From Bacteroidia bacterium (GTDB lineage: Bacteria > Bacteroidota > Bacteroidia > Flavobacteriales > Flavobacteriaceae), in assembly GCA_030425285.1 (NCBI GenBank), contig JAUIAY010000001.1:420963-484962 (forward strand): 64,000 nucleotides of DNA. Reading direction: 5' to 3'. The notes beneath the pieces are model-generated. The model did no database searches and was not told the DNA's origin. It worked only from the letters and a program-made list of their open reading frames with translations. A program made the position numbers and the translations under genes. Each line of letters starts with the position of its first letter. Position 1 is the first letter of the stretch. This document shows positions 8,884-17,532 of the stretch, piece after piece.

Positions 8884-9606
8884 ATGCGACATTTCCCCAT
8901 TTCTTTTATACTATTTGTTTCTTCATTTTTTTATAGCTCATGTACCGAAGAAAAGCCAACTACCGTATTTCATGAGGTGAATATCACAACTCCAGAAAAC
9001 AATTTAGTTGAAATATTTGTTCCTAAAACAAAAGGGAATGACCCTATATCTGAAAAAATTAATTCTAAAATAAATGCTCTACTCATAAAATCCTTACACA
9101 TTGGTGATCCCGATGCCGTTACTTCTAAATCTGTTGAAGAGAGTATCACCAATTTCAACAAAGAATATCAAAAATTTAAAGCAGATTTCCCTGAAAGCCC
9201 CATGGTTTGGGAAGCACAAATTGATGGTGAAGTTTCCTATCAATCTGAATCGGTAATTTCAATTGCCATAACCAATTATAAGAATACTGGTGGTGCTCAT
9301 GGCATTCTGATCATTACATTTTTGAATTTTGATGCGCTAACTGGAGATATTATTTCCAACAAAAAATTGTTTTCTAATTTTTCAGCTTTTGAAGAATTGG
9401 CGAAAACTTACTTTTATAAAGAGATTGCTGACAAAAAAGAGAATTACTTTGAACCGGATAATTTTACATTACCAGCCAATATAGGGCTTGATGACGATGG
9501 TTTAATCCTACTCTATAATGCCTATGAAATTGCTCCATATTCCACCGGTTTAACCGAAATTCACATCTCGTTTAGTGAGCTTGATGCGCTATTGGCTTAC
9601 AAGTAA
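8884..9606 (+). CDS. DUF3298/DUF4163 lipoprotein
   Basis: A 240-residue predicted lipoprotein. The signal sequence leads to a cysteine near residue 20 (FFYSSCTEE). An N-terminal DUF4163-like part (FHEVNITTPENN to VSYQSESVISIAITNYKNTGGAHG) is followed by a DUF3298-like part with FEELAKTYFYKEI and an ending of the GLTEIHISFSELDALL type. The family includes RsiV-like extracytoplasmic domains that bind lysozyme, but no anti-sigma segment is present here. The role is unknown. Its stop codon abuts the stop of the convergent DinB-like gene with no spacer. Confidence 0.82.
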   Translation: MRHFPISFILFVSSFFYSSCTEEKPTTVFHEVNITTPENNLVEIFVPKTKGNDPISEKINSKINALLIKSLHIGDPDAVTSKSVEESITNFNKEYQKFKADFPESPMVWEAQIDGEVSYQSESVISIAITNYKNTGGAHGILIITFLNFDALTGDIISNKKLFSNFSAFEELAKTYFYKEIADKKENYFEPDNFTLPANIGLDDDGLILLYNAYEIAPYSTGLTEIHISFSELDALLAYK

Positions 9607-10062
9607 TTAAACAAACTTCCGTAGGGACAATATGACACCTAAATGAATGCCTTCGTGATAGCAATTAAAGTCAATGGCTTCTTCAACATTTGTTAGTGTG
9701 CTTTTGGTTGTCACCGTATATTCATTGAATTGTTGAAAAACCTTATTATTATAATCTTCTTTGGTCTTTTCAATCGTTGAAAACAGCAAATTTCTAATGG
9801 TATCTACCTCTGCTTGAGACAAATCCTTTTCAGGTTTTGTGCCTTTTTTAAACGCTTCAATCATATCTTCAGCAACGATGCAAGGTAAACCTGACAATCT
9901 GTAAACCAACAATTGTTGTGTAACAATGGTATGACCTATGTTCCAAATAAGATTGTTACTAAACCCTTTTGGTATCGTGTTTAACTGCTTTAAGGAATAA
10001 TTTTCCAAAATTGATTCCAGTAATTTTCTATTCTTAATAGAGATGTCAAATGCCCAATCCAT
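9607..10062 (-). CDS. DinB-fold (four-helix bundle) protein
   Basis: A 151-residue predicted cytosolic protein of the DinB/YfiT superfamily, whose members bind a metal through three histidines and are often thiol transferases. The bundle shows SNNLIWNIGHTIVTQQLLVYRLSG with a histidine in the first signature. The C-terminal segment DFNCYHEGIHLGVILSLRKF supplies two histidines. The frame can be extended to a TTG at 10089, but the ATG at 10062 gives the usual N-terminus (MDWAFDISIKNRKLLE). The biochemical role is unknown. Confidence 0.82.
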   Translation of the reverse strand: MDWAFDISIKNRKLLESILENYSLKQLNTIPKGFSNNLIWNIGHTIVTQQLLVYRLSGLPCIVAEDMIEAFKKGTKPEKDLSQAEVDTIRNLLFSTIEKTKEDYNNKVFQQFNEYTVTTKSTLTNVEEAIDFNCYHEGIHLGVILSLRKFV

Positions 10063-10132
10063 TGTGTATTTTTGCTTAAAATTAACCAAAAATCCTCTAA
10101 AATGGGTTTACTTTGCATCATATTTATGTGAT

Positions 10133-10489
10133 ATGAAAAAAGTATACTACCTAAAAACCTGCAGTACCTGTGTTCGTATTTTGAAAGAATTGAATTTGTC
10201 TCCAGATTTTGAACTTCAAGATATCAAAACAGAGCCCATAACGGTTAAACAACTTGAAGAAATGAAGCAACTTTCGGGTAGTTATGAATCTCTTTTTAGT
10301 AAGCGGGCCAAATTATACAAGGAAATGGATTTGAAAAATGCCAACCTTAAAGAAGCCGACTACAAACATTATATTTTGGACCATTATACCTTTTTAAGTC
10401 GCCCAGTAATTATAGTTAACAATCAAATATTTATTGGAAACTCTAAAAAAACGGTCGAACAAGTCAAACAAGCTTTAAGTGGGGAATAA
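10133..10489 (+). CDS. ArsC/Spx-family thioredoxin-fold protein
   Basis: A 118-residue small protein of the arsenate reductase/Spx/YffB family. The N-terminal strand and redox motif read MKKVYYLKTCSTCVRIL with a CxxC pair, followed by LQDIKTEPITVKQLEEM and SRPVIIVNNQIFIGNS near the end. The first true start is the ATG at 10133; an in-frame ATG 90 bases earlier overlaps the divergent DinB gene. It may reduce arsenate or a protein partner; no ars genes are nearby. The next gene (EamA) begins inside its last codons, so the pair is translationally coupled. Confidence 0.85.
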   Translation: MKKVYYLKTCSTCVRILKELNLSPDFELQDIKTEPITVKQLEEMKQLSGSYESLFSKRAKLYKEMDLKNANLKEADYKHYILDHYTFLSRPVIIVNNQIFIGNSKKTVEQVKQALSGE

Positions 10490-11375
10490 CCGTGTTTTTG
10501 CATTATTTGCGGCCTTTATGGTCCAAGTTATCTATGGGCTTACCTTCACTTTTGCCAATGATGTTATTGATGATGGACACATAAAACCCTACGGGTTTAT
10601 TCTTTTGCGAATAATTGGTGCTGCTATCTTGTTTTGGCTTTTAAGCATTTTTACGCCTACTGAAAAAATTGACAGAAAAGATTACTTCAAGTTTTTTATT
10701 GCTTCTATTTTTGGTATTGCCTTAAACATGCTGACCTTTTTTAAAGGTCTTGAATTTACGACTCCTATACATGCTTCGGTGATTATGACTGTTGTACCTA
10801 TTGTCGTTTTGGTTTTGTCAGCCATTTTTCTCAAGGAGCGTATTACTTATTTGAAATTTATTGGCATTTTATTGGGGTTTTCAGGTGCTATTGTTTTGAG
10901 CATTTATGGGAAATCAACCCAAGCAGGTGATAATATCTTGCTGGGAAATACATTGGTATTCATCAATGCCGTTTCGTACAGTATCTATCTCATTCTCATT
11001 AAAAAAATAACTGATAAATACCATCCCTTTACCTTTATTCGATGGTTATTCCTGTTCGGGTTGATTTTGGTAATACCTTTTGGCTATGGAGAGCTTTCTG
11101 AAGTAGTTTGGGCCGCTTTCCCTCCATATATCATATTTTCAGTTGCTTTTGTAATACTTGGTGCAACATTTGCCACCTACCTTTTAAACCCTTTAGCATT
11201 AAGACATTTAAAAGCTTCTACGGTAAGCACATTTTTATACATACAGCCTGTAATAGCTGGAATATTTGCAATTATAATGGGAAGTGACTCCATAAATGGC
11301 GTTAAGTTGATTGCAGCTTTGCTAATATTTTTAGGCGTGTATTTAGTTACCAAAAAACCAGCCTTAAAGAGTTAA
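10479..11375 (+). CDS. EamA/DMT-family permease
   Basis: Inner-membrane carrier of the drug/metabolite transporter superfamily, 298 residues. It has ten predicted hydrophobic segments arranged as two EamA repeats. The first begins ALFAAFMVQVIYGLTF and the second begins near NTLVFINAVSYSIYLILIKK; the protein ends LLIFLGVYLVTKKP. The chosen start is GTG at 10479, overlapping the upstream coding region by 11 bases; the next ATG (10518) would cut the first membrane segment. The substrate is unknown. The 3' end overlaps the convergent thioesterase by 12 bases. Confidence 0.85.
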   Translation: MGNNRVFALFAAFMVQVIYGLTFTFANDVIDDGHIKPYGFILLRIIGAAILFWLLSIFTPTEKIDRKDYFKFFIASIFGIALNMLTFFKGLEFTTPIHASVIMTVVPIVVLVLSAIFLKERITYLKFIGILLGFSGAIVLSIYGKSTQAGDNILLGNTLVFINAVSYSIYLILIKKITDKYHPFTFIRWLFLFGLILVIPFGYGELSEVVWAAFPPYIIFSVAFVILGATFATYLLNPLALRHLKASTVSTFLYIQPVIAGIFAIIMGSDSINGVKLIAALLIFLGVYLVTKKPALKS

Positions 11376-11843
11376 ATCAACTGGTCTTTTATGGTGCTTT
11401 CGTGTGTCTTCCTTTGTTAAGGTTCTAAAGTCTTTTGATTTTGGAAAACGATGAGCACAACCCATCATTTCGTCATTTAAAGCAGTGAGTTTTCTAGTTT
11501 TAAAATTCATCCAAGCGCCAAGCATTTCACAATGAGCTATATTTTTACCTTCTTCATCGTAAAAATTGTGTTCAATACTAAAAAACATACCATCTTCACT
11601 CATGCCAGTTACCTCTAACCCTACCGTTATTGGATCACCAATGTGTGCTTCTTTAAAATAATAAATGTGTTCATAAAACACAATTGGCGCTAATTCATGC
11701 TTGGCTATTTCATGAAGCGAAAAGCCGTGATCCTTGAAAAATGCCATACGTGTATGACTCATGAAGTTCATATAAGAAGCATTTGCCAAATGCATATTGG
11801 CATCTAAATCATTCCACCTTATTTCAAATTCTTTAGTATACAT
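11364..11843 (-). CDS. Hotdog-fold acyl-CoA thioesterase
   Basis: A 159-residue cytosolic enzyme of the 4-hydroxybenzoyl-CoA thioesterase/YbgC type, hydrolysing acyl-CoA esters. The N-terminal FEIRWNDLDANMHLANASYMNF carries the conserved Asp followed by the (N/H)xHLxN motif. A central hydrophobic segment (APIVFYEHIYYFKEAHIGD) and the strand GMFFSIEHNFYDEE follow. A TTG at 11864 would add seven residues, but ATG at 11843 fits the family N-terminus. The substrate is unknown. Confidence 0.86.
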   Translation of the reverse strand: MYTKEFEIRWNDLDANMHLANASYMNFMSHTRMAFFKDHGFSLHEIAKHELAPIVFYEHIYYFKEAHIGDPITVGLEVTGMSEDGMFFSIEHNFYDEEGKNIAHCEMLGAWMNFKTRKLTALNDEMMGCAHRFPKSKDFRTLTKEDTRKHHKRPVDLTL

Positions 11844-11928
11844 TCTGATAATTTTAAGTGCCAAAAATACAATTTATAGGTTAGAATACATTAAACTGAA
11901 ATGGGGTTTTCAAAACATCCAGTTTTGT

Positions 11929-11936
11929 TACCTTTG
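11929..11936 (+). promoter_or_regulatory. Predicted -7 promoter element for YicC-gmk-nadD
   Basis: TACCTTTG matches TAnnTTTG and lies 20 bases before the YicC start codon. A run of TTTT about 18 bases upstream may be a weak -33 element. Confidence 0.45.
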
Positions 11937-11955
11937 TAGGACTTTAAATAAGCTT

Positions 11956-12813
11956 ATGATACATTCAATGACAGGATATGGCAAATCTGTATTGCAGTTG
12001 CCAACCAAAAAGATAACTATAGAAATAAAGTCACTCAACAGCAAGAATCTGGATTTGAATGCTAGAATGCCTTCCGTATATCGTGAGAAAGAGTTAAGCT
12101 TACGCAAACAAATTGGCAACCAGCTGGAACGAGGGAAAATTGATTTTTCAATTTATGTTGAAATGACTGGTGAAGAGACCTCAACCCAATTAAACAAACC
12201 TGTTGTCAAGCAATACATCAAGCAACTGAAAGATGTGGTTGATGGCGATGAAACCGAATTGTTGAAAATGGCGGTGAGATTTCCTGATGCCCTTAACACG
12301 GAACGTGACGATATTGATGAAGATGAATGGAAAGCTATTATGGAAGGTTTTAACGATGCTTTAAACCGCATTGATAATTACCGTTTAGATGAAGGCAAGG
12401 CCCTTGAAACTGATTTCAGGAATCGTATTCAAAATATCGATACTCTTCTGGAAAAAGTCATTGTTATGGATCCGGAACGCATTGAAGCTGTTCGTGAGCG
12501 CCTGCGCAAAGGGATTGAAGAACTCAAGGAAAAGGTTGATGAAAATCGTTTTGAACAAGAATTGGTGTATTACATAGAGAAGTTTGATATTACTGAAGAA
12601 AAGGTGCGTTTAAAAAACCACCTTGATTATTTTATAAAATCATTAAACTCTGCCGATTCCAATGGTAAAAAACTAGGCTTTATTGGCCAGGAAATTGGGC
12701 GTGAAATTAATACCATAGGTTCTAAAAGTAATTATGCCCCTATGCAAAAATTGGTTGTTCAAATGAAAGACGAGCTTGAAAAAATTAAGGAACAATTATT
12801 GAACGTGTTGTAG
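11956..12813 (+). CDS. YicC-family endoribonuclease
   Basis: A 285-residue protein. The family was long called a stress-induced protein and is now known for endoribonuclease activity. It begins with the diagnostic MIHSMTGYGKS, continues with IEIKSLNSKNLDLNARMPS near residue 25, and ends in the DUF1732 region (GQEIGREINTIGSKSNY). The start is the ATG at 11956, preceded by a promoter; the frame is open further upstream, but that part overlaps the divergent thioesterase. It stands directly before gmk (2-base gap), a gene order conserved in many bacteria. Confidence 0.93.
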   Translation: MIHSMTGYGKSVLQLPTKKITIEIKSLNSKNLDLNARMPSVYREKELSLRKQIGNQLERGKIDFSIYVEMTGEETSTQLNKPVVKQYIKQLKDVVDGDETELLKMAVRFPDALNTERDDIDEDEWKAIMEGFNDALNRIDNYRLDEGKALETDFRNRIQNIDTLLEKVIVMDPERIEAVRERLRKGIEELKEKVDENRFEQELVYYIEKFDITEEKVRLKNHLDYFIKSLNSADSNGKKLGFIGQEIGREINTIGSKSNYAPMQKLVVQMKDELEKIKEQLLNVL

Positions 12814-12815
12814 AT

Positions 12816-13388
12816 ATGAGTAAAGGAAAGTTAATTGTATTTTCAGCGCCTTCGGGTTCGGGTAAAACAACCATTGTAAGGCATTTATTGGGTATCGATA
12901 AATTGAATTTGGAGTTTTCCATTTCGGCGACATCCCGTGAAAAACGCGGTGAAGAAGTTGATGGTAAAGACTATTATTTTTTGAGTTCCAAGGAATTTAA
13001 AAACAATATTAAAAATGATGCGTTTTTGGAATGGGAAGAAGTTTACAGAGATAATTTTTATGGTACTTTAAAAACCGAAGTTGAGCGTATTTGGGCTCTT
13101 GGCAAGCATGTTATTTTTGATATTGACGTATCAGGAGGATTACGTATCAAACGAAAATTCCCTAAAGAAACGCTTGCCGTATTTGTAAAGCCGCCAAGTA
13201 TTGATGAGCTTAAAATCAGGCTTAAAAAACGTAAAACCGAAAGTGCCGATAAAATCAATATGCGCATTGCTAAAGCTTCCGCTGAATTGGCCACAGCACC
13301 TCTTTTTGATGTGATCATTGAAAATGATAATCTTGACAAAGCTTTAAACGAAGCCGAAACCCTTGTTTCTGAATTTTTAAATAGTTAA
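12816..13388 (+). CDS. gmk: Guanylate kinase
   Basis: Phosphorylates GMP to GDP with ATP in the cytosol. The P-loop is APSGSGKTT (residues 11-19). The GMP-binding part includes SATSREKRGEEVDGKDYYF. DIDVSGGLRIKRKFP is the variant of the usual DVxGG segment. At 190 residues it matches the usual length. The end shows the family motif in which an aspartate and an asparagine (VIIENDNLDKA) close the fold. It is in an operon between the YicC gene and nadD. Confidence 0.96.
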   Translation: MSKGKLIVFSAPSGSGKTTIVRHLLGIDKLNLEFSISATSREKRGEEVDGKDYYFLSSKEFKNNIKNDAFLEWEEVYRDNFYGTLKTEVERIWALGKHVIFDIDVSGGLRIKRKFPKETLAVFVKPPSIDELKIRLKKRKTESADKINMRIAKASAELATAPLFDVIIENDNLDKALNEAETLVSEFLNS

Positions 13389-13394
13389 TTGACT

Positions 13395-13973
13395 ATGAAA
13401 ATTGGCTTGTACTTTGGAACTTTTAATCCTATTCATGTAGGGCATCTTATTATTGCCAATCATCTAGCAGAAAATAGTGATTTGGATCAGATTTGGTTAG
13501 TCGTTACGCCACAAAGCCCTTTCAAGAAAAAACAGTCTTTGTTAGATAATCACCAAAGGCTTGAAATGGTTTACAGGGCCACTAAAGATTATACGCGATT
13601 AAAGCCTAGTGATATTGAGTTTAATTTACCGCAACCTAATTATACCATTAACACCTTGGCTTATTTGCAGGAAAAACATCCTGACTATGATTTCTCCCTT
13701 ATCATGGGAGAGGACAATCTAAAAAGTTTTCACAAATGGAAAAACTACGAACTTATTTTAGAGAATCATCATATTTATGTGTATCCAAGAATTTCTGAAG
13801 GTAAAGTGGAAACCCAATTTGATGGTCATGCGCGCATTCATCATGTTGACGCGCCCATTATTCAACTGTCATCTACTTTTATTAGAAAATCTATCAAAAC
13901 AGGGCAAAATATTCGGCCCATGTTACCTGAACACGTTTGGGAATATGTGGACGAAATGAATTTTTACAAATAA
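13395..13973 (+). CDS. nadD: Nicotinate-nucleotide adenylyltransferase
   Basis: Transfers AMP from ATP to nicotinate mononucleotide in NAD synthesis. The nucleotidyltransferase motif GTFNPIHVGH is at residues 8-17, the LIMGEDNLKSFHKWKNYE segment is central, and the second motif LSSTFIRKSI is near residue 160. Length 192 is standard. The start is the ATG at 13395, six bases past the gmk stop; an in-frame TTG two codons earlier abuts the gmk stop and is less likely. It is the last gene of the YicC-gmk-nadD unit, followed by a terminator hairpin. Confidence 0.95.
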   Translation: MKIGLYFGTFNPIHVGHLIIANHLAENSDLDQIWLVVTPQSPFKKKQSLLDNHQRLEMVYRATKDYTRLKPSDIEFNLPQPNYTINTLAYLQEKHPDYDFSLIMGEDNLKSFHKWKNYELILENHHIYVYPRISEGKVETQFDGHARIHHVDAPIIQLSSTFIRKSIKTGQNIRPMLPEHVWEYVDEMNFYK

Positions 13974-14006
13974 AAAAAAGCCAACTTTTCAGCTGGCTTC
14001 TATTTT
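13974..14006. terminator. Bidirectional terminator between nadD and the LysM gene
   Basis: AAGCCA (13978-13983) and TGGCTT (13994-13999) pair around a short loop. An A-run precedes and a T-rich stretch follows, so it can end transcription from both convergent genes. Confidence 0.7.
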
Positions 14007-14021
14007 TATAATAGTTATTTA

Positions 14022-14519
14022 TTAGTCTAACGCAGGGATACGTAATACTTGACCTGGATAAATTAAATCTGGGTCTTTTAACATAGGCTTATTTGCTTCA
14101 AAAATCACAGGATACTTCATAGCATTTCCATAGTATGTTTTTGCAATTTTACCTAATGTGTCGCCACTAACCACAGTGTGAAATTGTGCTTCTGGTTCGG
14201 TGTGCTCAACTGTCATTTGATCATCAACCGTTGCTATACCATTTGAATTTCCTACGACTAAAACCACTTTTTCTTTAGTAGCTTGATTATAAGCCATACC
14301 TGTAATAGTTGCTGAATCATCAACAATTTTAATATCTAAATTTTCAACTTGTAATTGTAAATCACTAACGGTTTCCTCTAAACGACTTGCTGCAGCTTCT
14401 TCTCTGCGTAGTTTTGCCGCTGCTGCATCTGCTGCTGCCTCGGCAGCTTCTTCGGCTGATGTTTTTCCTATTCCAAAAATTTTGGCTCCTGCATCTTTAA
14501 TAAATGAAAATAATCCCAT
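14022..14519 (-). CDS. BON and LysM domain protein (Kbp/YgaU-like)
   Basis: A 165-residue protein with the domain order of Escherichia coli Kbp/YgaU, a potassium-binding protein. An Ala/Glu-rich N-terminal helix (about 18-45) precedes a BON-type domain (about 50-105, with NLDIKIVDDSATITGMA). A C-terminal LysM domain (about 112-163) contains VVSGDTLGKIAKTYYGN and IYPGQVLRIP. No signal peptide is seen, so a cytosolic place is likely, as for Kbp. The Ala-rich helix is longer than in the E. coli protein. Confidence 0.88.
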   Translation of the reverse strand: MGLFSFIKDAGAKIFGIGKTSAEEAAEAAADAAAAKLRREEAAASRLEETVSDLQLQVENLDIKIVDDSATITGMAYNQATKEKVVLVVGNSNGIATVDDQMTVEHTEPEAQFHTVVSGDTLGKIAKTYYGNAMKYPVIFEANKPMLKDPDLIYPGQVLRIPALD

Positions 14520-14603
14520 AATTGTTATTGTTTGTTTTGTTATTAATTATTGTAAAGTTCAAAAAAATCTTTTGCAATTCCTATTGATGTTGATAATTAG
14601 TAC

Positions 14604-14649
14604 CTTAAAAAAAGAGAAACTGCCTGTTACTAGGTTTCGCAGACAGTTT
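14604..14649 (-). terminator. Terminator downstream of the 313-residue lipoprotein gene
   Basis: Read on the minus strand, a 10-base inverted repeat with one mismatch (AAACTGTCTG, 13-base loop, CAGGCAGTTT) is followed by CTCTTTTTTT. It lies about 120 bases beyond the lipoprotein stop, a rather long distance. Confidence 0.6.
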
Positions 14650-14769
14650 CAACCAACCAAAAATCTTTATTCTAAACTAGAATTTTTAAAATGAATTAAT
14701 CTTAATCTCATCATTCTACTTATTTTGACACAACAAGTAACCAAAGGTCACATGTTATTTCAACTTTTT

Positions 14770-15711
14770 TTAGGCCCTGCTATTTTCTCTTGGGTTATCC
14801 TTGCGTTCGGCTTTAAACTTTCGCTTTTTAGGCTCTTTAGTTTCCTTACCTTCCGCATTACGCATATATTGAATATACCCACGACCTGTAAACTCATAAA
14901 TGGTCTGCGATGAAATATGATAGAGTTCTATTCTGGCATCATTAAGAACTGTTAACTCAAAATGCTCGTTTCCAAAATAATCATAATCCAAGGTCAAGGT
15001 CTTCATATACATATTGCCTGGAATATTGCTCACCCCATAAACACCTGTATAATCCCAATAAATATTACTTGGGTTACCAACATTGACATCTTGTGAACTT
15101 CTAAACTCCGAATCATTACCTCCAGCCAAAAACTGTAAATAGTTCTCATAATCAAAATCGTTTATGGTTCCCGTTGCGCTGGTATAGGTTTTTTCCCAAG
15201 CTCTGTACTCCTGTAAGAAATAGTGAATGTTATCATAAAACACATAATCATAGTCAAAATTTGCGCGCTGATACCCTACTAAAAAGTATGATGTATCATT
15301 GTGAGGATTGTACAATTCAATAGTGTTATTATTAATTTGATATACATCAAATGTTTGATAACCATCAATAACGTGGTACACATCCAAAATCATGTTGTAG
15401 GCATCATAGGTTCCTATTTGAATACCGTAGCCGTTTCCTTGGCTTCCTATACCAACTAAATTATTGTTAGCAAACATATTCCCATTTCTAAAAGACACTG
15501 TAAATGCCATTTGTAAAAATGGTGTTTCACCATATCCCAATGTTTCATTGATATCAACGTACCATAACTCATAAGAATTTAATAACTGATTCAATGAAAT
15601 TGAAGGCCCTGGTTGCGGATTATAACTATCAACTATAATCTCTTCGGTATAGCAAGACGTAAATAGTGTTGCCGATACTGCAAATACTAAAAGTAGTTTT
15701 AAAGTCTTCAT
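14770..15711 (-). CDS. Uncharacterised flavobacterial lipoprotein
   Basis: A 313-residue protein with a lipoprotein signal (MKTLKLLLVFAVSATLFTSC, Cys20). The mature part is rich in Tyr, Asn and Asp and looks beta-structured (YELWYVDINETLGYGETPFLQ, IYWDYTGVYGVSNIPGN). The last 30 residues turn strongly basic and charged (KETKEPKKRKFKAERK). I do not recognise a domain of known function. The lipobox and outer-membrane setting suggest a periplasmic or surface protein. It is monocistronic. Confidence 0.75.
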   Translation of the reverse strand: MKTLKLLLVFAVSATLFTSCYTEEIIVDSYNPQPGPSISLNQLLNSYELWYVDINETLGYGETPFLQMAFTVSFRNGNMFANNNLVGIGSQGNGYGIQIGTYDAYNMILDVYHVIDGYQTFDVYQINNNTIELYNPHNDTSYFLVGYQRANFDYDYVFYDNIHYFLQEYRAWEKTYTSATGTINDFDYENYLQFLAGGNDSEFRSSQDVNVGNPSNIYWDYTGVYGVSNIPGNMYMKTLTLDYDYFGNEHFELTVLNDARIELYHISSQTIYEFTGRGYIQYMRNAEGKETKEPKKRKFKAERKDNPRENSRA

Positions 15712-15842
15712 AAGCTTTCATTTTAAAGTTATTGGTTTATGGAATTCAAAACGCGTGCCAAAATCCAAAAGCTTCTTCCGAGTGATAGTTTTTAAAGCGG
15801 CTTTTTTTATGTACTTTTGATTTGAATATTAATTTTTAATTC

Positions 15843-16844
15843 ATGGATAAACCTTTAAAGTACGCGGTATTTGGAGCAGGAAGCTGGGCAACGGCTATCG
15901 TCAAAATGTTATCGGAAAATTTAGAGGAAGTCGGTTGGTATATGCGCAGTGTTTATACCAAAGAACATATTTTAAAAGAGTACCACAACCCTAGTTATTT
16001 AAGTTCGGTGGAGTTTAAGGTCAATCAACTTAAGTTGAGTAACGACATCAACGAAATGGCCACTTATGCCGATGTATTGATATTTGTGATCCCTTCGGCT
16101 TTTATGCACAGCGAACTGGAAAAACTAACGGTTGATATTACGGATAAAACAATTGTTTCGGCCGTAAAAGGTATTATTCCAGAGTCAGGTTTATTGGTAG
16201 GTGAGCACTTTCATGATATTTATAACATTCCTTTTGAAAACATTGCTGTTATTGCTGGTCCTTGCCATGCCGAGGAAGTTGCCTTGGAGCGTTTATCATA
16301 TCTCACCATTTCTTGTGCCGATGCCAACAAGGCCAAAGCCATTGCCAAAAACCTATCCAGTGATTATATAAAGACCAAAATAAGCGACGATATTATTGGC
16401 ACCGAATATGCCGTTATGCTTAAAAACATCTATGCTATTGCTGCCGGAATTGCACATGGTTTGGGATATGGCGATAATTTTCAGAGTGTGTTGATGAGTA
16501 ATGCTATACGCGAAATGAAGCGATTTATAAAGAAAATGCACAAAATGAAACGCAACATTAACAACTCGGCTTATTTGGGTGACTTACTGGTTACAGGTTA
16601 CTCGGTGTTTTCCAGAAACCGCATGTTTGGTAATATGATAGGCAAGGGTTACACCGTAAAAAGTGCCATGATGGAAATGAATATGGTTGCTGAAGGTTAT
16701 TATGCTACCAAAAGTGCCCATTTACTGAATGAGAAGAACAAAAAGAAAACCCGACTACCTATTATTAATGCAGTTTACGACATTCTTTATGATGGGAAGG
16801 ATGCTAAAAAGGTGTTTAAAAAACTGACAGAGAAGTTGGATTAA
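15843..16844 (+). CDS. gpsA: NAD(P)H-dependent glycerol-3-phosphate dehydrogenase
   Basis: Reduces dihydroxyacetone phosphate to sn-glycerol 3-phosphate for phospholipid synthesis. The N-terminal Rossmann motif FGAGSWATAI is at residues 10-19. Further signatures are VSAVKGIIPESG, IAGPCHAEEVA and the catalytic-lysine segment EYAVMLKNIYAIAAGIAHG (Lys194), then GYGDNFQSVLMSNAIREM. Length 333 matches the family. The usual GPSFA motif reads GPCHA here, a common Bacteroidota variant. Confidence 0.95.
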   Translation: MDKPLKYAVFGAGSWATAIVKMLSENLEEVGWYMRSVYTKEHILKEYHNPSYLSSVEFKVNQLKLSNDINEMATYADVLIFVIPSAFMHSELEKLTVDITDKTIVSAVKGIIPESGLLVGEHFHDIYNIPFENIAVIAGPCHAEEVALERLSYLTISCADANKAKAIAKNLSSDYIKTKISDDIIGTEYAVMLKNIYAIAAGIAHGLGYGDNFQSVLMSNAIREMKRFIKKMHKMKRNINNSAYLGDLLVTGYSVFSRNRMFGNMIGKGYTVKSAMMEMNMVAEGYYATKSAHLLNEKNKKKTRLPIINAVYDILYDGKDAKKVFKKLTEKLD

Positions 16845-16847
16845 CAC

Positions 16848-16871
16848 ATTCCTGCGAAGGCAGGAATCTCT
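16848..16871 (+). repeat. REP-like palindromic repeat, copy 1
   Basis: ATTCCTGCGAAGGCAGGAAT followed by CTCT: a perfect 8-base stem (ATTCCTGC/GCAGGAAT) around GAAG, with an asymmetric CTCT tail that gives it direction. It starts 3 bases after the gpsA stop. Copies at 17506-17529 (inverted) and 26286-26309 (diverged) share stem and tail. Confidence 0.75.
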
Positions 16872-16918
16872 ATGTTCATATTTGGACATGTAGTAGAAAT
16901 TAAACCGAAATCACCCGA

Positions 16919-17431
16919 ATGAAAATTTTAAAAATGAAGATTTTAACTTTATTAATAATTTTAGTTGGAATATCGACTTACGGGCAAAAAATCAATAACT
17001 CCGATTTAATAGCTACTTGGAAACTTATTAAAAATGAGACTGAATCGAATGAAAGTAAAATTGATGTTGGAGAGTTAGTCCTTTATGATAAGGATAGTGT
17101 TATTGATAAAAAGCTCACTGACGGCAGTAAATATGTGAAATCAAATTATAATAATATTTATATTCAAATAGAAAGAGATTTTATTAAACAGTATTTCAAT
17201 GGTGAAGCTTTTAGATATGAGTATACTTTGAAGAACAATACGATTAAGTTAGGTCAATATGATTTAAAAATTGTTAAGCTAACAAAGAAATTACTGATTT
17301 TGAGTGGCGAAAAAGAATTGCAATTTGAAAAAACCGAAATTAACTCGGACTCATATAAGCTACATAAAAATAAAGAGCCCATTAAAGGCTTATTCAATCC
17401 ACTAATTCTATTTTCTTATCCAAATGGTTAG
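16919..17431 (+). CDS. Small secreted protein of unknown function (lipocalin-like opening)
   Basis: A 170-residue protein with an N-terminal signal segment (MKILTLLIILVGISTYG). The start of the mature part (LIATWKLIKNE) resembles the GxWxL opening of lipocalin-like proteins. Alternating beta strands follow (FRYEYTLKNNTIKLGQYDLKIV). An in-frame ATG five codons in (16934) is an equally good start. The base composition is more AT-rich than the neighbours and the gene lies between two inverted copies of a palindromic repeat, hinting at an accessory insertion. The function is unknown. Confidence 0.65.
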   Translation: MKILKMKILTLLIILVGISTYGQKINNSDLIATWKLIKNETESNESKIDVGELVLYDKDSVIDKKLTDGSKYVKSNYNNIYIQIERDFIKQYFNGEAFRYEYTLKNNTIKLGQYDLKIVKLTKKLLILSGEKELQFEKTEINSDSYKLHKNKEPIKGLFNPLILFSYPNG

Positions 17432-17505
17432 GAATTCTATTATTTAATAAAAATAACGTTTAAGAGGAAGGCATATCAGTAAGCCTTTCAATCCCCTTAA
17501 GTTAA

Positions 17506-17529
17506 AGAGATTCCTGCCATCGCAGGAAT
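17506..17529 (-). repeat. REP-like palindromic repeat, copy 2 (inverted relative to copy 1)
   Basis: On the minus strand it reads ATTCCTGCGATGGCAGGAAT then CTCT. It differs from copy 1 by one loop base, with the tail pointing inwards towards the 170-residue gene. It sits 3 bases beyond the end of the minus-strand gene at 17533. Confidence 0.75.
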
Positions 17530-17532
17530 TTG

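Noticed and set aside
11797-11955. Extended N-terminus of the YicC gene
   Set aside because: It overlaps the divergent thioesterase and includes the promoter; the family starts at MIHSMTGYG (11956).
14482-14913. Two plus-strand frames of 70 and 62 residues around 14.5-14.9 kb
   Set aside because: The first overlaps the LysM gene start and crosses a terminator hairpin; the second lies antisense to the lipoprotein end. No coding features.
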